Shown piece after piece: positions 27,100-35,659 of a stretch of 64,000 bases of DNA. The DNA comes from Spirosoma terrae (lineage in GTDB: Bacteria > Bacteroidota > Bacteroidia > Cytophagales > Spirosomataceae). Position 1 is the first letter of the stretch, and each line of letters opens with the position of its first letter. The notes below the pieces were generated by a model. The model searched no databases. It worked only from the letters and a program-made list of their open reading frames with translations, and was not told where the DNA came from. The stretch is from the NCBI RefSeq assembly GCF_010435915.1, contig NZ_JAAFZH010000001.1:930001-994000 (forward strand), written 5' to 3'. A program made the position numbers and the translations under genes.

Positions 27100-28693
27100 A
27101 CGGTAACGTTAAGGTGACGGTTGTTCCCTGATTTAATTCACTGTTGAGTGTGACGGTTCCGCCCATCAAATCAATATATCGGGCTACAATGTGCAGGCCA
27201 AGTCCGGTTCCAGGCGTATTGGATACGTTTTTGGCCCGAAAAAATCGCTCAAACAAATGCTCCTGATCTTCCTTCGAAATGCCAACGCCCTGATCAATAA
27301 CCGAGAGCGTCAGCAACTGATCGGCGCAGCTACCCTGAACCACAACGGTGGAGTGATCGCCGGAATATTTGATGGCATTCGACAGCAGGTTGACCAGAAT
27401 TTTACGTAACAGCGAAGGATCGAGCCATACCTGATCAGAACAGGCCAGATCGATCTGAATCGTTTGGCCGGTTTTAAGCATGCCCTGCATATCGCTCACG
27501 ACCTCCTGAATAAGTCCGGATAGGCCGACAGCTACTGAGTTGGCGGTGATTTTTCCCTCTTCCAGCCGCCCGACGGACAAAAACTCTTCCAGAATATCGT
27601 TGAGGTGATTGACCGACGACCGAATACGTTGCAGATGCTTCTGCCGCTTATCCTGCTGGTCGCTGTTTGGGTATTTCTCGATCAGCGTGGCTGACGTCAG
27701 GATGGTGGTCAGTGGCGTACGAAATTCGTGAGAGGCCATCGACACAAAGCGCGATTTCAGCTCGCCCAATTCCCGTTCGGCGGTGAGTGCTTTGGCCAGC
27801 TCGTCTTTCGACAGTTCCAGCTGTTCGAGCGTATTCATCAGCGCATGCGTACGATCGGCTACTTTTTGTTCCAGGTCGGCATTCAGTCGTTCGATCCGGT
27901 CGCGGTGGGCGAGTAGTTCACGTTCAGCTTCTTTTTTGAACGTAATATCGATCAGGTAGGCAACTGCGTAGAGTTCGTCGTCCATCCGAAAATAGCTCAG
28001 GCTGACTTCTACCGGAAATATGGACCCATCTTTACGGCGGGCGTGCAGATCGCGGTTATGGCCCATAGACCGAACCTGCGGATTTTCGTTGAAGGATTGC
28101 CGAAGTCTCGCGTGGTAATGGCTCACTTCGGTCGGTACTAGCCTATCAATCGATTTTCCCAGCAGCTCGTCGCCCGGATAGCCCAGCAGTTGTCGGGCCA
28201 GCTGGTTGACCGACACAATTTGTCCACTTCGGTCGGATACGATAATGCCAATCGTGGCATTGGTGAAGACCGCTTCGTAGCGCTGAACGCTCTGTTCGAG
28301 TTCTCGCTCGGCCTGATGCAATCGGCCCTGATTGATCAGACGTACCAGAAAATGAGAAGAGTTTGAGTCATTGATAGGAATAATGACCAGCAGGCCCCAG
28401 AAATGGGACCCATCCTGACTGCGAAGTTCAATTTCCTGTTCGTACCGTTCCGAATGCTGGATCGTTTCTATCAGTTCGGCACGCTGCTGGTCGGTTTTTG
28501 GAAAGATCAACAGCGACCTGGCCCAGGCAGCATCACGTAAGAAATCCTGCTCTGAAGCAAAGCCAGCCATGTGTGCTCCCGCCTGGTTGACCCGGACAAA
28601 TTGAGCCAGTTGCACATCGTACAGACCAATGAAATCGTCGCTCTGTTCAAACAGTAACTCAGTCAGATTAACGGAAGGAAGGTTCGAATACAT
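27077..28693 (-). CDS. Cytoplasmic PAS-domain histidine kinase
   Basis: A 538-residue soluble kinase without membrane segments. Two PAS domains precede a coiled linker: the first at about 8-120, the second at about 140-255 (AVFTNATIGIIVSDRSGQIVSVN, then RKDGSIFPVEVSLSYFRMDDE). The kinase core has H-box FVSMASHEFRTPLTTI, N-box NLLSNAIKYS, DQGVGI and GTGLGLHIVARYIDLMGG. Its 3' end overlaps the receiver-Crp/Fnr gene by 23 bases, so the two are translationally coupled and form a cognate pair. PAS sensing with proximity to cbb3 genes suggests a redox or oxygen input; no haem-binding His was identified with certainty. Confidence 0.9.
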   Translation of the reverse strand: MYSNLPSVNLTELLFEQSDDFIGLYDVQLAQFVRVNQAGAHMAGFASEQDFLRDAAWARSLLIFPKTDQQRAELIETIQHSERYEQEIELRSQDGSHFWGLLVIIPINDSNSSHFLVRLINQGRLHQAERELEQSVQRYEAVFTNATIGIIVSDRSGQIVSVNQLARQLLGYPGDELLGKSIDRLVPTEVSHYHARLRQSFNENPQVRSMGHNRDLHARRKDGSIFPVEVSLSYFRMDDELYAVAYLIDITFKKEAERELLAHRDRIERLNADLEQKVADRTHALMNTLEQLELSKDELAKALTAERELGELKSRFVSMASHEFRTPLTTILTSATLIEKYPNSDQQDKRQKHLQRIRSSVNHLNDILEEFLSVGRLEEGKITANSVAVGLSGLIQEVVSDMQGMLKTGQTIQIDLACSDQVWLDPSLLRKILVNLLSNAIKYSGDHSTVVVQGSCADQLLTLSVIDQGVGISKEDQEHLFERFFRAKNVSNTPGTGLGLHIVARYIDLMGGTVTLNSELNQGTTVTLTLPYENHPLN

Positions 28694-28714
28694 GGAAAAT
28701 AACGCTGAAATGGT

Positions 28715-28736
28715 AGCCTACTGTGTAGAGTAGGCT
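28715..28736 (-). promoter_or_regulatory. Small hairpin in the kinase leader region
   Basis: AGCCTAC (28715-28721) pairs with GTAGGCT (28730-28736) about 25 bases upstream of the kinase ATG at 28693. It may be an operator for a dimeric regulator or a leader hairpin; no protein can be assigned. Confidence 0.35.
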
Positions 28737-28874
28737 GGTTAGCGAAACTAATGCAGATTCCAGCAAATCTGTCAAAAGTCAGTTGATTTTTTGACAGCCA
28801 TCATACAAACTGGCTTGCGGGTATGGCAATTTTACGGACAATTCTCTTGTTCCGGCTATCCGGATAGTTGACTT

Positions 28875-29213
28875 ATGGAACTTAGCACCCCGCATCCGAT
28901 TATTGTGCCCGCCAAAACGGCCGTACTGCTGGTTTTTATGCCACCAGTAGTAAGTCGTGAACATAGTGGTCAACGAGCATCATTGCTACGGCTTATGGAA
29001 CTGCTTCAACAGCAGGTAGGGAACAGGGTGCGTGTGCTGAAAATCGATGAATCAGCGCACCCCGATGTTGTCCGGAGTTTCGACGTACAGGAGCTGCCTG
29101 CCTTTGTGCTGGTGCAGCAAGGCGTGGAATTATGGCGTCAGGAAGGCGTTGTGTCGAAGGGCGATGAAATGACGTACCTGCCTCAGCTAATCGAAATGAT
29201 CAGTATGTATTGA
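28875..29213 (+). CDS. Thioredoxin-fold protein without the CxxC active site
   Basis: A 112-residue protein with a thioredoxin-like pattern: a strand VLLVFMPP where WCGPC normally follows, a helix RLMELLQQQVGNRVRVLKIDES, then the cis-Pro region VQELPAFVLVQQG and a C-terminal strand and helix. The redox cysteines are absent (PPVVSREHSG is in their place), so it is unlikely to be a disulfide reductase. It may bind or chaperone a partner. It is convergent with the SafE-like gene with only three bases between them. Confidence 0.75.
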   Translation: MELSTPHPIIVPAKTAVLLVFMPPVVSREHSGQRASLLRLMELLQQQVGNRVRVLKIDESAHPDVVRSFDVQELPAFVLVQQGVELWRQEGVVSKGDEMTYLPQLIEMISMY

Positions 29214-29216
29214 CAT

Positions 29217-29930
29217 TTACCGAGTAGCTTCCACTGTAGCCCCGTGGCATACTGGGATTTCTTGCCCGGTTTTATCAGTTATCGTGGTGGGCATATACAC
29301 ACCACGAATCAATAAAAAGAGGGCAACCGCAATCGTAAATAGCGGAGTAAACAAAGCGAATTTCTGCCGTAGCGCCGTTGGAAACAGATTCGGAAGGGAG
29401 CGGACAGTCAGTAAGGCGGGAACCGTTCCCAAGCCAAATAAGCCCATATACATAGCTCCCGTGTCGGCCTGGCCCGTGGCAATAGCGCCTGTCAATGCTA
29501 CGTATATAAATCCGCAGGGCAACAATCCATTCAAAAAGCCCAGTCCTGCAAAAGCCGATAAGGTCGGACGTTGTAAAAACCGGGCCATCGGCTGAGTTAT
29601 CCACCGACTGGCCCGATTAATTGTGGATAACCCGCTCAGTCTGCCACGCTTAAGCACCATCCAGAGTAACAGGAAAATACCCGCTCCAATAGATACGGGA
29701 CGTTGCAAGCCTGCCAGCAGAAGCCCCTGACCGATGGTGCCGACAAACAGCCCCAGTCCGGAGTAGGCTATTATACGAGCCATGTGATAAAGCCCGATGG
29801 CCAGCTTCCGCTGCGAATGAGGTAACCGGCCAATAGGGAGGGCCATCGCCAACGGGCCACACATGCCAACGCAGTGCAGGCTACCAACCAGGCCGGTTGT
29901 GAGGGCCGCTGTCCACCAAAGCTCTTGCAT
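29217..29930 (-). CDS. SafE/TauE-like membrane protein of the cbb3 assembly cluster
   Basis: A 237-residue protein with about six membrane helices. It carries the signature GLVGSLHCVGMCGPLAMALP near the start and FLNGLLPCGFIYVALTGAIATG in the middle; both motifs contain a cysteine that in related proteins may bind metal or a thiol. Such proteins are common neighbours of FixH and CcoG in Bacteroidota and have been suggested to help copper delivery or cytochrome oxidase assembly. That role is inferred from context; the annotation as sulfite exporter is a family label only. It follows fixH with an inverted repeat between. Confidence 0.8.
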   Translation of the reverse strand: MQELWWTAALTTGLVGSLHCVGMCGPLAMALPIGRLPHSQRKLAIGLYHMARIIAYSGLGLFVGTIGQGLLLAGLQRPVSIGAGIFLLLWMVLKRGRLSGLSTINRASRWITQPMARFLQRPTLSAFAGLGFLNGLLPCGFIYVALTGAIATGQADTGAMYMGLFGLGTVPALLTVRSLPNLFPTALRQKFALFTPLFTIAVALFLLIRGVYMPTTITDKTGQEIPVCHGATVEATR

Positions 29931-29944
29931 GGGTTATAGTTTAT

Positions 29945-30027
29945 AGTTTTCAGTTTTTGAGTTTATAGTGGCTGACGCAAGAGAACTGCTGACGCGTCAG
30001 CCACTATAAACTCAGAAACTGAAAACT
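29945..30027. repeat. 34-bp inverted repeat between fixH and the SafE-like gene
   Basis: Arms 29945-29978 and 29994-30027 are complementary except for one mismatch. The element fills the gap within a run of same-strand genes, so it could limit or stabilise transcripts of the downstream gene. Confidence 0.85.
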
Positions 30028-30029
30028 CT

Positions 30030-30455
30030 TTACAAGTAAAGATCCTGTTCGGAGTAGTAGTCGCGCTGCCCATCAGACCAGGTAAATTGTATGCGCCAGA
30101 AGCCACGGGCCAGTTTAGCGGTTGAAACGGTTTGCTGGTTGGTGTGGATCGCTGGAATTGCTACGTTGAAATCCTGATGACGATCCGATGGACGATAGAA
30201 ATGAATCTGGCCCCGACGTAGCGTTTCGGGCAGCGAAAGCGTAACTTTTTGGGCAGCTTCCTGGTAATCAATGGCTACTGGTTTACTTTTATGCGCATTA
30301 GCTACCTTGTCGATGTGTTGCTGATAGGCAATTTCGGTCTGGTAATAATCGTCGCGAACCAGATCGACATTTTGTCGGCACATCCGGTAAATCATGACGC
30401 AAATGAATCCTGCAAACAGGACGAACGATACGACAATGGCTTGTCCCCAGTTCAT
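30030..30455 (-). CDS. fixH: FixH-family cbb3 oxidase assembly protein
   Basis: A 141-residue protein with one N-terminal membrane helix (about residues 6-24) followed by the conserved NVDLVRDDYYQTEIAYQQHIDK region and a C-terminal beta-rich domain (GFWRIQFTWSDGQRDYYSEQDL). FixH (CcoH) is needed for assembly of the cbb3-type oxidase in characterised bacteria. It lies 18 bases downstream of ccoG, as in typical fix/cco operons. A truncated paralogue of its C-terminal domain exists at 17584-17829. Confidence 0.9.
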   Translation of the reverse strand: MNWGQAIVVSFVLFAGFICVMIYRMCRQNVDLVRDDYYQTEIAYQQHIDKVANAHKSKPVAIDYQEAAQKVTLSLPETLRRGQIHFYRPSDRHQDFNVAIPAIHTNQQTVSTAKLARGFWRIQFTWSDGQRDYYSEQDLYL

Positions 30456-30473
30456 AGTTTTATGTATTTAGTG

Positions 30474-31937
30474 TCAGTTATTGACAGGTCCTAAAAATTT
30501 TGTTTCGATCTGATCGATTGTTTTTCCGTTCGACACTACGTCGATCTGAAGAACGGTGCTGTTTTCGTGAATGGCTTTTTCGGGTAAGCTGATAAAGAAG
30601 GTGCCTTTGGTCAGCTCGCCCGCTGAAATCGTTGACAGCGGCTGAACGAAACGAATCGTGGCGTCGGCCCGATTCAAGCGAAACTGAACCGGCATGGGCT
30701 GGTACGTCTTGTTCACAATCTCGATCAGGTACAGATTCGATACGTAACCGCCCGATTCGCGCTGAAATAATTGGCCGGGTGCTCGCAATACCGTTACGTC
30801 GACCGGCGAGCGGTAAATCAGCATAAAGCCCAATATGCCCAGTAAAATGGCCAAGGCCGCGCTGTAGGCCATGATCCGACCCGTGAATCGGAACGGTTTC
30901 CCTTCTTCGATACCCCGTTGCGAGTCCATTCGGATCAGACCCGTTGGCCGACTGACCTTAGTCATTACGTCGTCGCAGGCGTCCATACACAGAGTGCAGT
31001 TGATGCATTCCAGTTGGGTGCCATTCCGAATATCGATTCCCATTGGGCAAACATGCACGCACAGTTTGCAGTCGATGCAATCGCCTTTTGGTGTGGCTGG
31101 GGCAGAAATAGGCTGGCTGCTACGTAACGGTTCTGCTACGTGGTCGCCCTGGTGCGTTGCGCTACGTTCCTTTTTGCCACGGGGTTCACCACGAACGAAA
31201 TCATAGGCAACTACCAGCGAGTTTTTATCAAGTAATACACCCTGAAGTCGGCCGTAAGGGCAGATAGTGGTGCAGACAATCTCGCGAAGCCGGGCAAAAA
31301 CCAGGTAAAAAACACCCGTAAACACCAGCATGGATGTCAGTCCGGCTATGTGTTTCGTGGGGTCGTCGGTGATTAACAGCAACCATTGATCCCGCCCGAT
31401 GATGTAAGCCAGAAACGTATTGCTGATGAGGAACGAAATCAAAAAGAAAACGCCATGTTTTAGACTTTTTTTGACGGCTTTCTCAGTTGTCCAGGGGCTG
31501 GCATCGAGACGTTTGCGGGCATTGGTGTCGCCTTCGATCCAGGTTTCGATTTTTCGGAAAATAATTTCCATGAAAATCGTTTGCGGACATGCCCAGCCGC
31601 ACCATACCCGGCCGTATACCACCGTAAATAGCGAAATAAAAACGATGAACGTAACGAGTCCGAAGGCAACCAGATAAAAATCCTGGGGCCAGAAGGGCAC
31701 GCCAAAAAACACAAACCGGCGCTCGAGTACGTTGAACAGAAACAACGGATGCCCATCGACCCAAACAAACGGACCGGCAAACAGAGCCACCAGCAGGACA
31801 ATGGCTACCAGCGTCCGCCAGCGGGTGAATTTACCCGTAACACTACGTGGATACAGCCATCGCCGACCGCCCGATGCATCAGCGGTTGGTAATACGTTCC
31901 GAAAGTTAGACGATGAGGAAGCGATGTCTGTATGCAT
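30474..31937 (-). CDS. ccoG: cbb3 oxidase accessory protein CcoG (FixG/RdxA)
   Basis: A 487-residue membrane Fe-S protein. After an N-terminal polar stretch there are several helices with GRVWCGWACPQTIFMEIIFRKIE, then CTTICPYGRLQGVLLDKNSL. Two ferredoxin-type clusters follow, CIDCKLCVHVCPMGIDIRNG and CINCTLCMDACDDVMTKV, and the C-terminal Ig-like domain is periplasmic. CcoG is proposed to reduce Cu(II) for insertion in the cbb3 oxidase. All cluster cysteines are present. It is downstream of ccoP in the operon. Confidence 0.95.
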   Translation of the reverse strand: MHTDIASSSSNFRNVLPTADASGGRRWLYPRSVTGKFTRWRTLVAIVLLVALFAGPFVWVDGHPLFLFNVLERRFVFFGVPFWPQDFYLVAFGLVTFIVFISLFTVVYGRVWCGWACPQTIFMEIIFRKIETWIEGDTNARKRLDASPWTTEKAVKKSLKHGVFFLISFLISNTFLAYIIGRDQWLLLITDDPTKHIAGLTSMLVFTGVFYLVFARLREIVCTTICPYGRLQGVLLDKNSLVVAYDFVRGEPRGKKERSATHQGDHVAEPLRSSQPISAPATPKGDCIDCKLCVHVCPMGIDIRNGTQLECINCTLCMDACDDVMTKVSRPTGLIRMDSQRGIEEGKPFRFTGRIMAYSAALAILLGILGFMLIYRSPVDVTVLRAPGQLFQRESGGYVSNLYLIEIVNKTYQPMPVQFRLNRADATIRFVQPLSTISAGELTKGTFFISLPEKAIHENSTVLQIDVVSNGKTIDQIETKFLGPVNN

Positions 31938-31978
31938 AGTCTTTAGTTGAATGGAGTTGTCTCAGACAACCTAATCAT

Positions 31979-32815
31979 TTAATTAGCCATAGCGACGGGG
32001 GCGCCAGCTGTCTCTTTTTCGCCCTGAGGCTCTTTGGCACCGGCTGGTTTAGTACCCTGCAACGACAGGATGTAGCTGGCTACCTGCTGAACCTGAAGCG
32101 GATTGAGTTGCTTTTTCCAGGAAATCATCCCTTTGTCGGGTACGCCTTCCGTAATGGTGTGGAATACGGCTTTCATGTTGCCGCCGTGCAGCCAGTATTC
32201 GTCGGTCAGGTTGGGTCCGACTACGCCTTCGCCGTTGGCACCGTGACAGGCAGTACAATATTGCGTGTAGAGCGCTTTGCCCGATTCAATTCCTTTGGTG
32301 TCCTTCAACTGCGTAACCGTACTTTCATTGATCGAACCGGCCACTTTTTTGATGTATTCTTCGCGCTGTTGCTCGGCTACGGCTACTTCCTGCGTGTACT
32401 CTTTGATCATGATATCGCCGGAGCCAATAACATGGTAAACAAGCAGGTAGATCACCGCAATCGCGATGGTTCCGTAGAACAAACCCATAAACCAGGGCGG
32501 AGTGGGGTTGTCGAGTTCGGTAATGCCATCATACGCGTGCTCCATCATCAGATCTTTTTCCTGACTAATCGGACGCAGGCCCGACACTCGTTGCCAGAAC
32601 GAGCGCGTATCGGCTGGTTTGGCAGGAGCGGGGTTGAGTGTTTTTTGAAGGATAACCAGTAAATACAGGGCTACGGCTCCGACCAGCACAATCCCAACCA
32701 GCAGGAAGATGGCCAGCATCACCAGCGCCAAATCTTCTCCTGAGGTCAGCGACCAACCGGATAGGCTGGGGTCCAGGAGAAGTAATTGTTTATGGAGTGA
32801 AATGAATAGATGCAT
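31979..32815 (-). CDS. ccoP: cbb3-type oxidase subunit III (CcoP), mono-haem
   Basis: A 278-residue cytochrome c subunit. Two membrane helices (about 25-55 and 110-130) flank the CcoP N-terminal region with AYDGITELDNPTPPWFMGLFYGTI. A single c-type haem site CTACH follows, in YCTACHGANGEGVVGPNLTDEYWLHGG. The axial Met is probably in DKGMISWKKQLNPLQVQQV. Proteobacterial CcoP has two haem-binding sites; only one is visible here. The C-terminal tail is rich in Ala, Glu and Lys. It accepts electrons for the CcoN active site. Confidence 0.93.
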   Translation of the reverse strand: MHLFISLHKQLLLLDPSLSGWSLTSGEDLALVMLAIFLLVGIVLVGAVALYLLVILQKTLNPAPAKPADTRSFWQRVSGLRPISQEKDLMMEHAYDGITELDNPTPPWFMGLFYGTIAIAVIYLLVYHVIGSGDIMIKEYTQEVAVAEQQREEYIKKVAGSINESTVTQLKDTKGIESGKALYTQYCTACHGANGEGVVGPNLTDEYWLHGGNMKAVFHTITEGVPDKGMISWKKQLNPLQVQQVASYILSLQGTKPAGAKEPQGEKETAGAPVAMAN

Positions 32816-32829
32816 AAAAGGGAGTGCGG

Positions 32830-33000
32830 TTAATCAGTTGACGAATCATCGAGTGGCATCCGACCCATTTGCTGGATGTATGTCTTGTCGACCAGCAATA
32901 GGTAGAGGCCAACCAGAACAAAAAAGGCCAGGAAGGTGAGGAACGAACCGACCATATAGATGTCCGCACCGGGAATCTGGGATATGAATTGCTTGAACAT
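32830..33000 (-). CDS. ccoQ: cbb3 oxidase small subunit CcoQ
   Basis: A 56-residue single-pass protein beginning MFKQFISQIPGADIYMVGSF with one membrane helix (LTFLAFFVLVGLYLLLV) and a polar tail. It lies between ccoNO and ccoP, the usual CcoQ position. I took the ATG at 33000; a longer open frame reaches back into an intergenic hairpin and gives a non-conserved N-terminus. CcoQ helps stabilise the oxidase in other bacteria. Confidence 0.8.
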   Translation of the reverse strand: MFKQFISQIPGADIYMVGSFLTFLAFFVLVGLYLLLVDKTYIQQMGRMPLDDSSTD

Positions 33001-33018
33001 GAGTCTTGGGGAAGATGG

Positions 33019-33082
33019 CGTATAAATGATGAATGATGCTGGATTGAAACGAGGTCCGTTATCATCATTCATCATTTATACG
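33019..33082. repeat. 20-bp perfect inverted repeat between ccoNO and ccoQ
   Basis: Arms 33019-33038 and 33063-33082 are exactly complementary. The hairpin lies inside the cbb3 operon in the 88-base gap after the ccoNO stop, where it could attenuate transcription or protect the upstream message. Confidence 0.8.
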
Positions 33083-33088
33083 TCATGA

Positions 33089-35278
33089 TTATTTTTCCAT
33101 TTTTTTGATGTCCGTGCCGAGTCGTTGCAGGTAGGCAATCAGGGCAACGATTTCGCGGTCTGGTTTAACCTTGATGCCGTCTTTAGCCAGTTGATCGCTG
33201 ATTTGTTTGGCCTGGATGTTCAGGTCTTCGTTGGCATAGCTGATCGATTGATCGTCGTACGGAACGCCAACTTTTTGCAGCGCTTTCATCTTGTCCGACG
33301 TGTTGGATACATCCAACGGTTGATCCAGCAGCCACGGATAAGGTGGCATAATCGATCCCGGCGACATGGATGTTGGGTCACGCATGTGGTGGTAGTGCCA
33401 GGAGTCCGGGTATTTGCCGCCCTCGCGGTGGAGGTCTGGACCGGTTCGTTTACTGCCCCACAGAAATGGGTGATCGTACACAAACTCACCGGCCTTGGAG
33501 TATTCGCCGTATCGTTCGGTTTCGCTACGGAACGGACGTACCATCTGACTATGGCAGTTTACGCAGCCTTCGCGGATGTATAAATCACGTCCCTGCACTT
33601 CCAGAGCGGTGTAGGGCTGAACCGCTGCAATGGTCGGTACGTTGGAACGTACCATGAAGGTCGGTACCAGCTCGACGAGCGAACCAATCAGAATCACAAC
33701 GAGCGAGCCGATGAGCAGCGGAATGGGTTTACGTTCAAACCAGCGGTGCCAGTACGTATCGCTACCCGTTGGTACGTAAGCTTTGGTCAGCGACATGGCT
33801 TCGGCATTCTCGTTTGCCACCAGTTTGCCAGCGGCCATCGTTTTGAAGAGATTATACGCCATCAGAATGGCTCCCAACAGGTAGAACGTACCGCCCACGG
33901 CCCGCATACGGTGCATGGGCAGGAGTTGTAGCGTCGTTTCCAGGAAGTTAGGGTATTTCAATACGCCTTCGGGGGTAAATTCCTTCCACATCATACCCTG
34001 GGTGAAACCGGAGACATACATCGGAACGGCGTATAACAGAATTCCTAGTGTGCCCAGCCAGAAGTGGGTATTGAGCAATTTTTTCGAATAGAGTGGAGTG
34101 TGGTACAGGCGAGGAATAAGCCAGTACAGAATGGCGAAGGCCAGGAAGCCGTTCCAGCCCAAGGCCCCAACGTGTACGTGGGCCACAATCCAGTCGGTGA
34201 AGTGGCCAATGGCATTAACGTTCTTGAGCGACAGCATGGGGCCTTCGAAGGTGGCCATACCGTAGGCGGTTATACCCACGACCATAAATTTCAGGATGGT
34301 ATCTTCCCGCACTTTATCCCAGGCACCACGTAGCGTGAGCAACCCATTGATCATACCACCCCACGACGGGGCAATGAGCATAACCGAGAAAACAGTTCCC
34401 AGCGACTGTGCCCAGTCGGGTAGCGATGTGTAGAGCAAATGGTGTGGACCGGCCCAGATGTAGATAAAGATTAGTGCCCAGAAGTGAAGAATCGATAGTT
34501 TGTAGGAATAAACCGGACGGTTTGCCATTTTGGGGAGGTAGTAGTACATCAGCCCCAGAAATGGCGTCGTCAGGAAGAAAGCCACCGCATTGTGGCCGTA
34601 CCACCATTGAACCAGTGCATCCTGTACACCCGCGTAGACGTAGTAACTTTTGAACAGGCTAACGGGCATTTCGTAGGAGTTGACGATATGCAGCACGGCT
34701 ACCGTAACGAACGTAGCGATGTAAAACCAGATAGCTACATACAGATGGCGCTCCCGACGATTAATGATCGTGCCAAACATATTGATACCAAACACCACCC
34801 AGATCAACGTAATGGCTATATCAATGGGCCATTCGAGTTCGGCATATTCGTGGGAGGTGGTCAGTCCCAGCGGCAACGTAATGGCGGCCGCTACAATAAT
34901 GGCCTGCCAGCCCCAGAAATGAATCTTACTCAGCAAATCGCTGAACATCCGGGTTTTGCAAAGCCGTTGTATGGAATAATACACACCCATAAAAATGGCA
35001 TTACCCACAAAGGCAAAAATTACGGCATTCGTGTGCAGGGGACGAATCCGGCCAAACGTCGTGTATTGAGTGCCAAGGTTAGCGGCTGGCGCAAACAGCT
35101 GGGTTGCTGCAATAACACCGACCAGCATACCCACCAGCCCCCAGATAATGGTAGCGATGGCGAAGTCACGAACGATGCGGTTGTCGTAGCTGAAATACTC
35201 CAGATGCGGACCGTCTTTCTGCCCTAGTGTCGTTCGGTCAGAGGAGATAATTGTGGGCGGTTTTTGTGAGACATTCAT
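33089..35278 (-). CDS. ccoNO: Fused cbb3-type oxidase subunits I and II (CcoN-CcoO)
   Basis: A 729-residue fusion. The first about 500 residues are CcoN: the low-spin haem region HTNAVIFAFVGNAIFMGVYYS, WYGHNAVAFFLTTPFLGLMYYYLPK with the Cu(B) His and active-site Tyr region, IWAGPHHLLYTSLPDW, and DWIVAHVHVGALGWNGF. The C-terminal about 200 residues are CcoO with one membrane helix and the c-haem site CVNCHSQMVRPF. This fusion is common in Bacteroidota. The complex reduces oxygen with high affinity and pumps protons. It is the first large gene of the operon after ccoS. Confidence 0.96.
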   Translation of the reverse strand: MNVSQKPPTIISSDRTTLGQKDGPHLEYFSYDNRIVRDFAIATIIWGLVGMLVGVIAATQLFAPAANLGTQYTTFGRIRPLHTNAVIFAFVGNAIFMGVYYSIQRLCKTRMFSDLLSKIHFWGWQAIIVAAAITLPLGLTTSHEYAELEWPIDIAITLIWVVFGINMFGTIINRRERHLYVAIWFYIATFVTVAVLHIVNSYEMPVSLFKSYYVYAGVQDALVQWWYGHNAVAFFLTTPFLGLMYYYLPKMANRPVYSYKLSILHFWALIFIYIWAGPHHLLYTSLPDWAQSLGTVFSVMLIAPSWGGMINGLLTLRGAWDKVREDTILKFMVVGITAYGMATFEGPMLSLKNVNAIGHFTDWIVAHVHVGALGWNGFLAFAILYWLIPRLYHTPLYSKKLLNTHFWLGTLGILLYAVPMYVSGFTQGMMWKEFTPEGVLKYPNFLETTLQLLPMHRMRAVGGTFYLLGAILMAYNLFKTMAAGKLVANENAEAMSLTKAYVPTGSDTYWHRWFERKPIPLLIGSLVVILIGSLVELVPTFMVRSNVPTIAAVQPYTALEVQGRDLYIREGCVNCHSQMVRPFRSETERYGEYSKAGEFVYDHPFLWGSKRTGPDLHREGGKYPDSWHYHHMRDPTSMSPGSIMPPYPWLLDQPLDVSNTSDKMKALQKVGVPYDDQSISYANEDLNIQAKQISDQLAKDGIKVKPDREIVALIAYLQRLGTDIKKMEK

Positions 35279-35293
35279 AGTTTTAACAGGCGG

Positions 35294-35470
35294 TTATGCA
35301 GTAGCGTCGGTGGAAGGAGTTGGTTCATTATCGTCAAGGAGAATGCGTATGGAAGGTGTATACAAATCATCCTGCTGACCCGTACGCATGGACCACCAGA
35401 AAGCGCCGAGGAAACCAAGAGCCAGCATCAGACTGACGCCGATCATGAAGAATATAATGTGCATACTCAT
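35294..35470 (-). CDS. ccoS: cbb3 oxidase maturation protein CcoS
   Basis: A 58-residue protein starting MSMHIIFFMIGVSLMLALGF with one membrane helix, then FWWSMRTGQQDDLYTPSIRILLDD, the CcoS signature. The open frame extends upstream to 35578, but the conserved start is the ATG at 35470. CcoS is needed for cofactor insertion into the oxidase. It normally accompanies the copper ATPase CcoI; here CcoI lies 3.2 kb away, on the other side of four genes. Confidence 0.88.
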   Translation of the reverse strand: MSMHIIFFMIGVSLMLALGFLGAFWWSMRTGQQDDLYTPSIRILLDDNEPTPSTDATA

Positions 35471-35586
35471 ACGGGTTTGATGCCCCAAAAGTGCGGCTAA
35501 TTCGATGGGGAGCGTATGAGTTTTGTCAGGCTTGTAGCTGATAGAATTCAGGTGAGAAGAGTGGCTGATAAAAGTCATTCGGGAGG

Positions 35587-35600
35587 CTGACGTGCATCAG
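35587..35600. promoter_or_regulatory. Fnr-like palindrome between ccoS and a divergent gene
   Basis: CTGAC-GTGC-ATCAG is an Fnr-type inverted repeat inside a longer palindrome GAGGCTGA...TCAGCCTC. Its distance to the ATG at 35660 suits an activator site at -41.5 with a 25-base leader; it also lies 117-130 bases upstream of ccoS. Confidence 0.5.
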
Positions 35601-35659
35601 CCTCGGGCCCAACCGGCAGAATTACTTTTACCACCGAAAGTTATTTTACCTCTCTTATC

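Noticed and set aside
29217..29930. Sulfite exporter function for the SafE-like gene
   Set aside because: The label belongs to the broad family; gene context points to cytochrome oxidase assembly.
34592..35227. 211-codon open frame on the plus strand
   Set aside because: It lies wholly antisense to ccoNO, whose protein is clearly conserved; the antisense product has no recognisable features.
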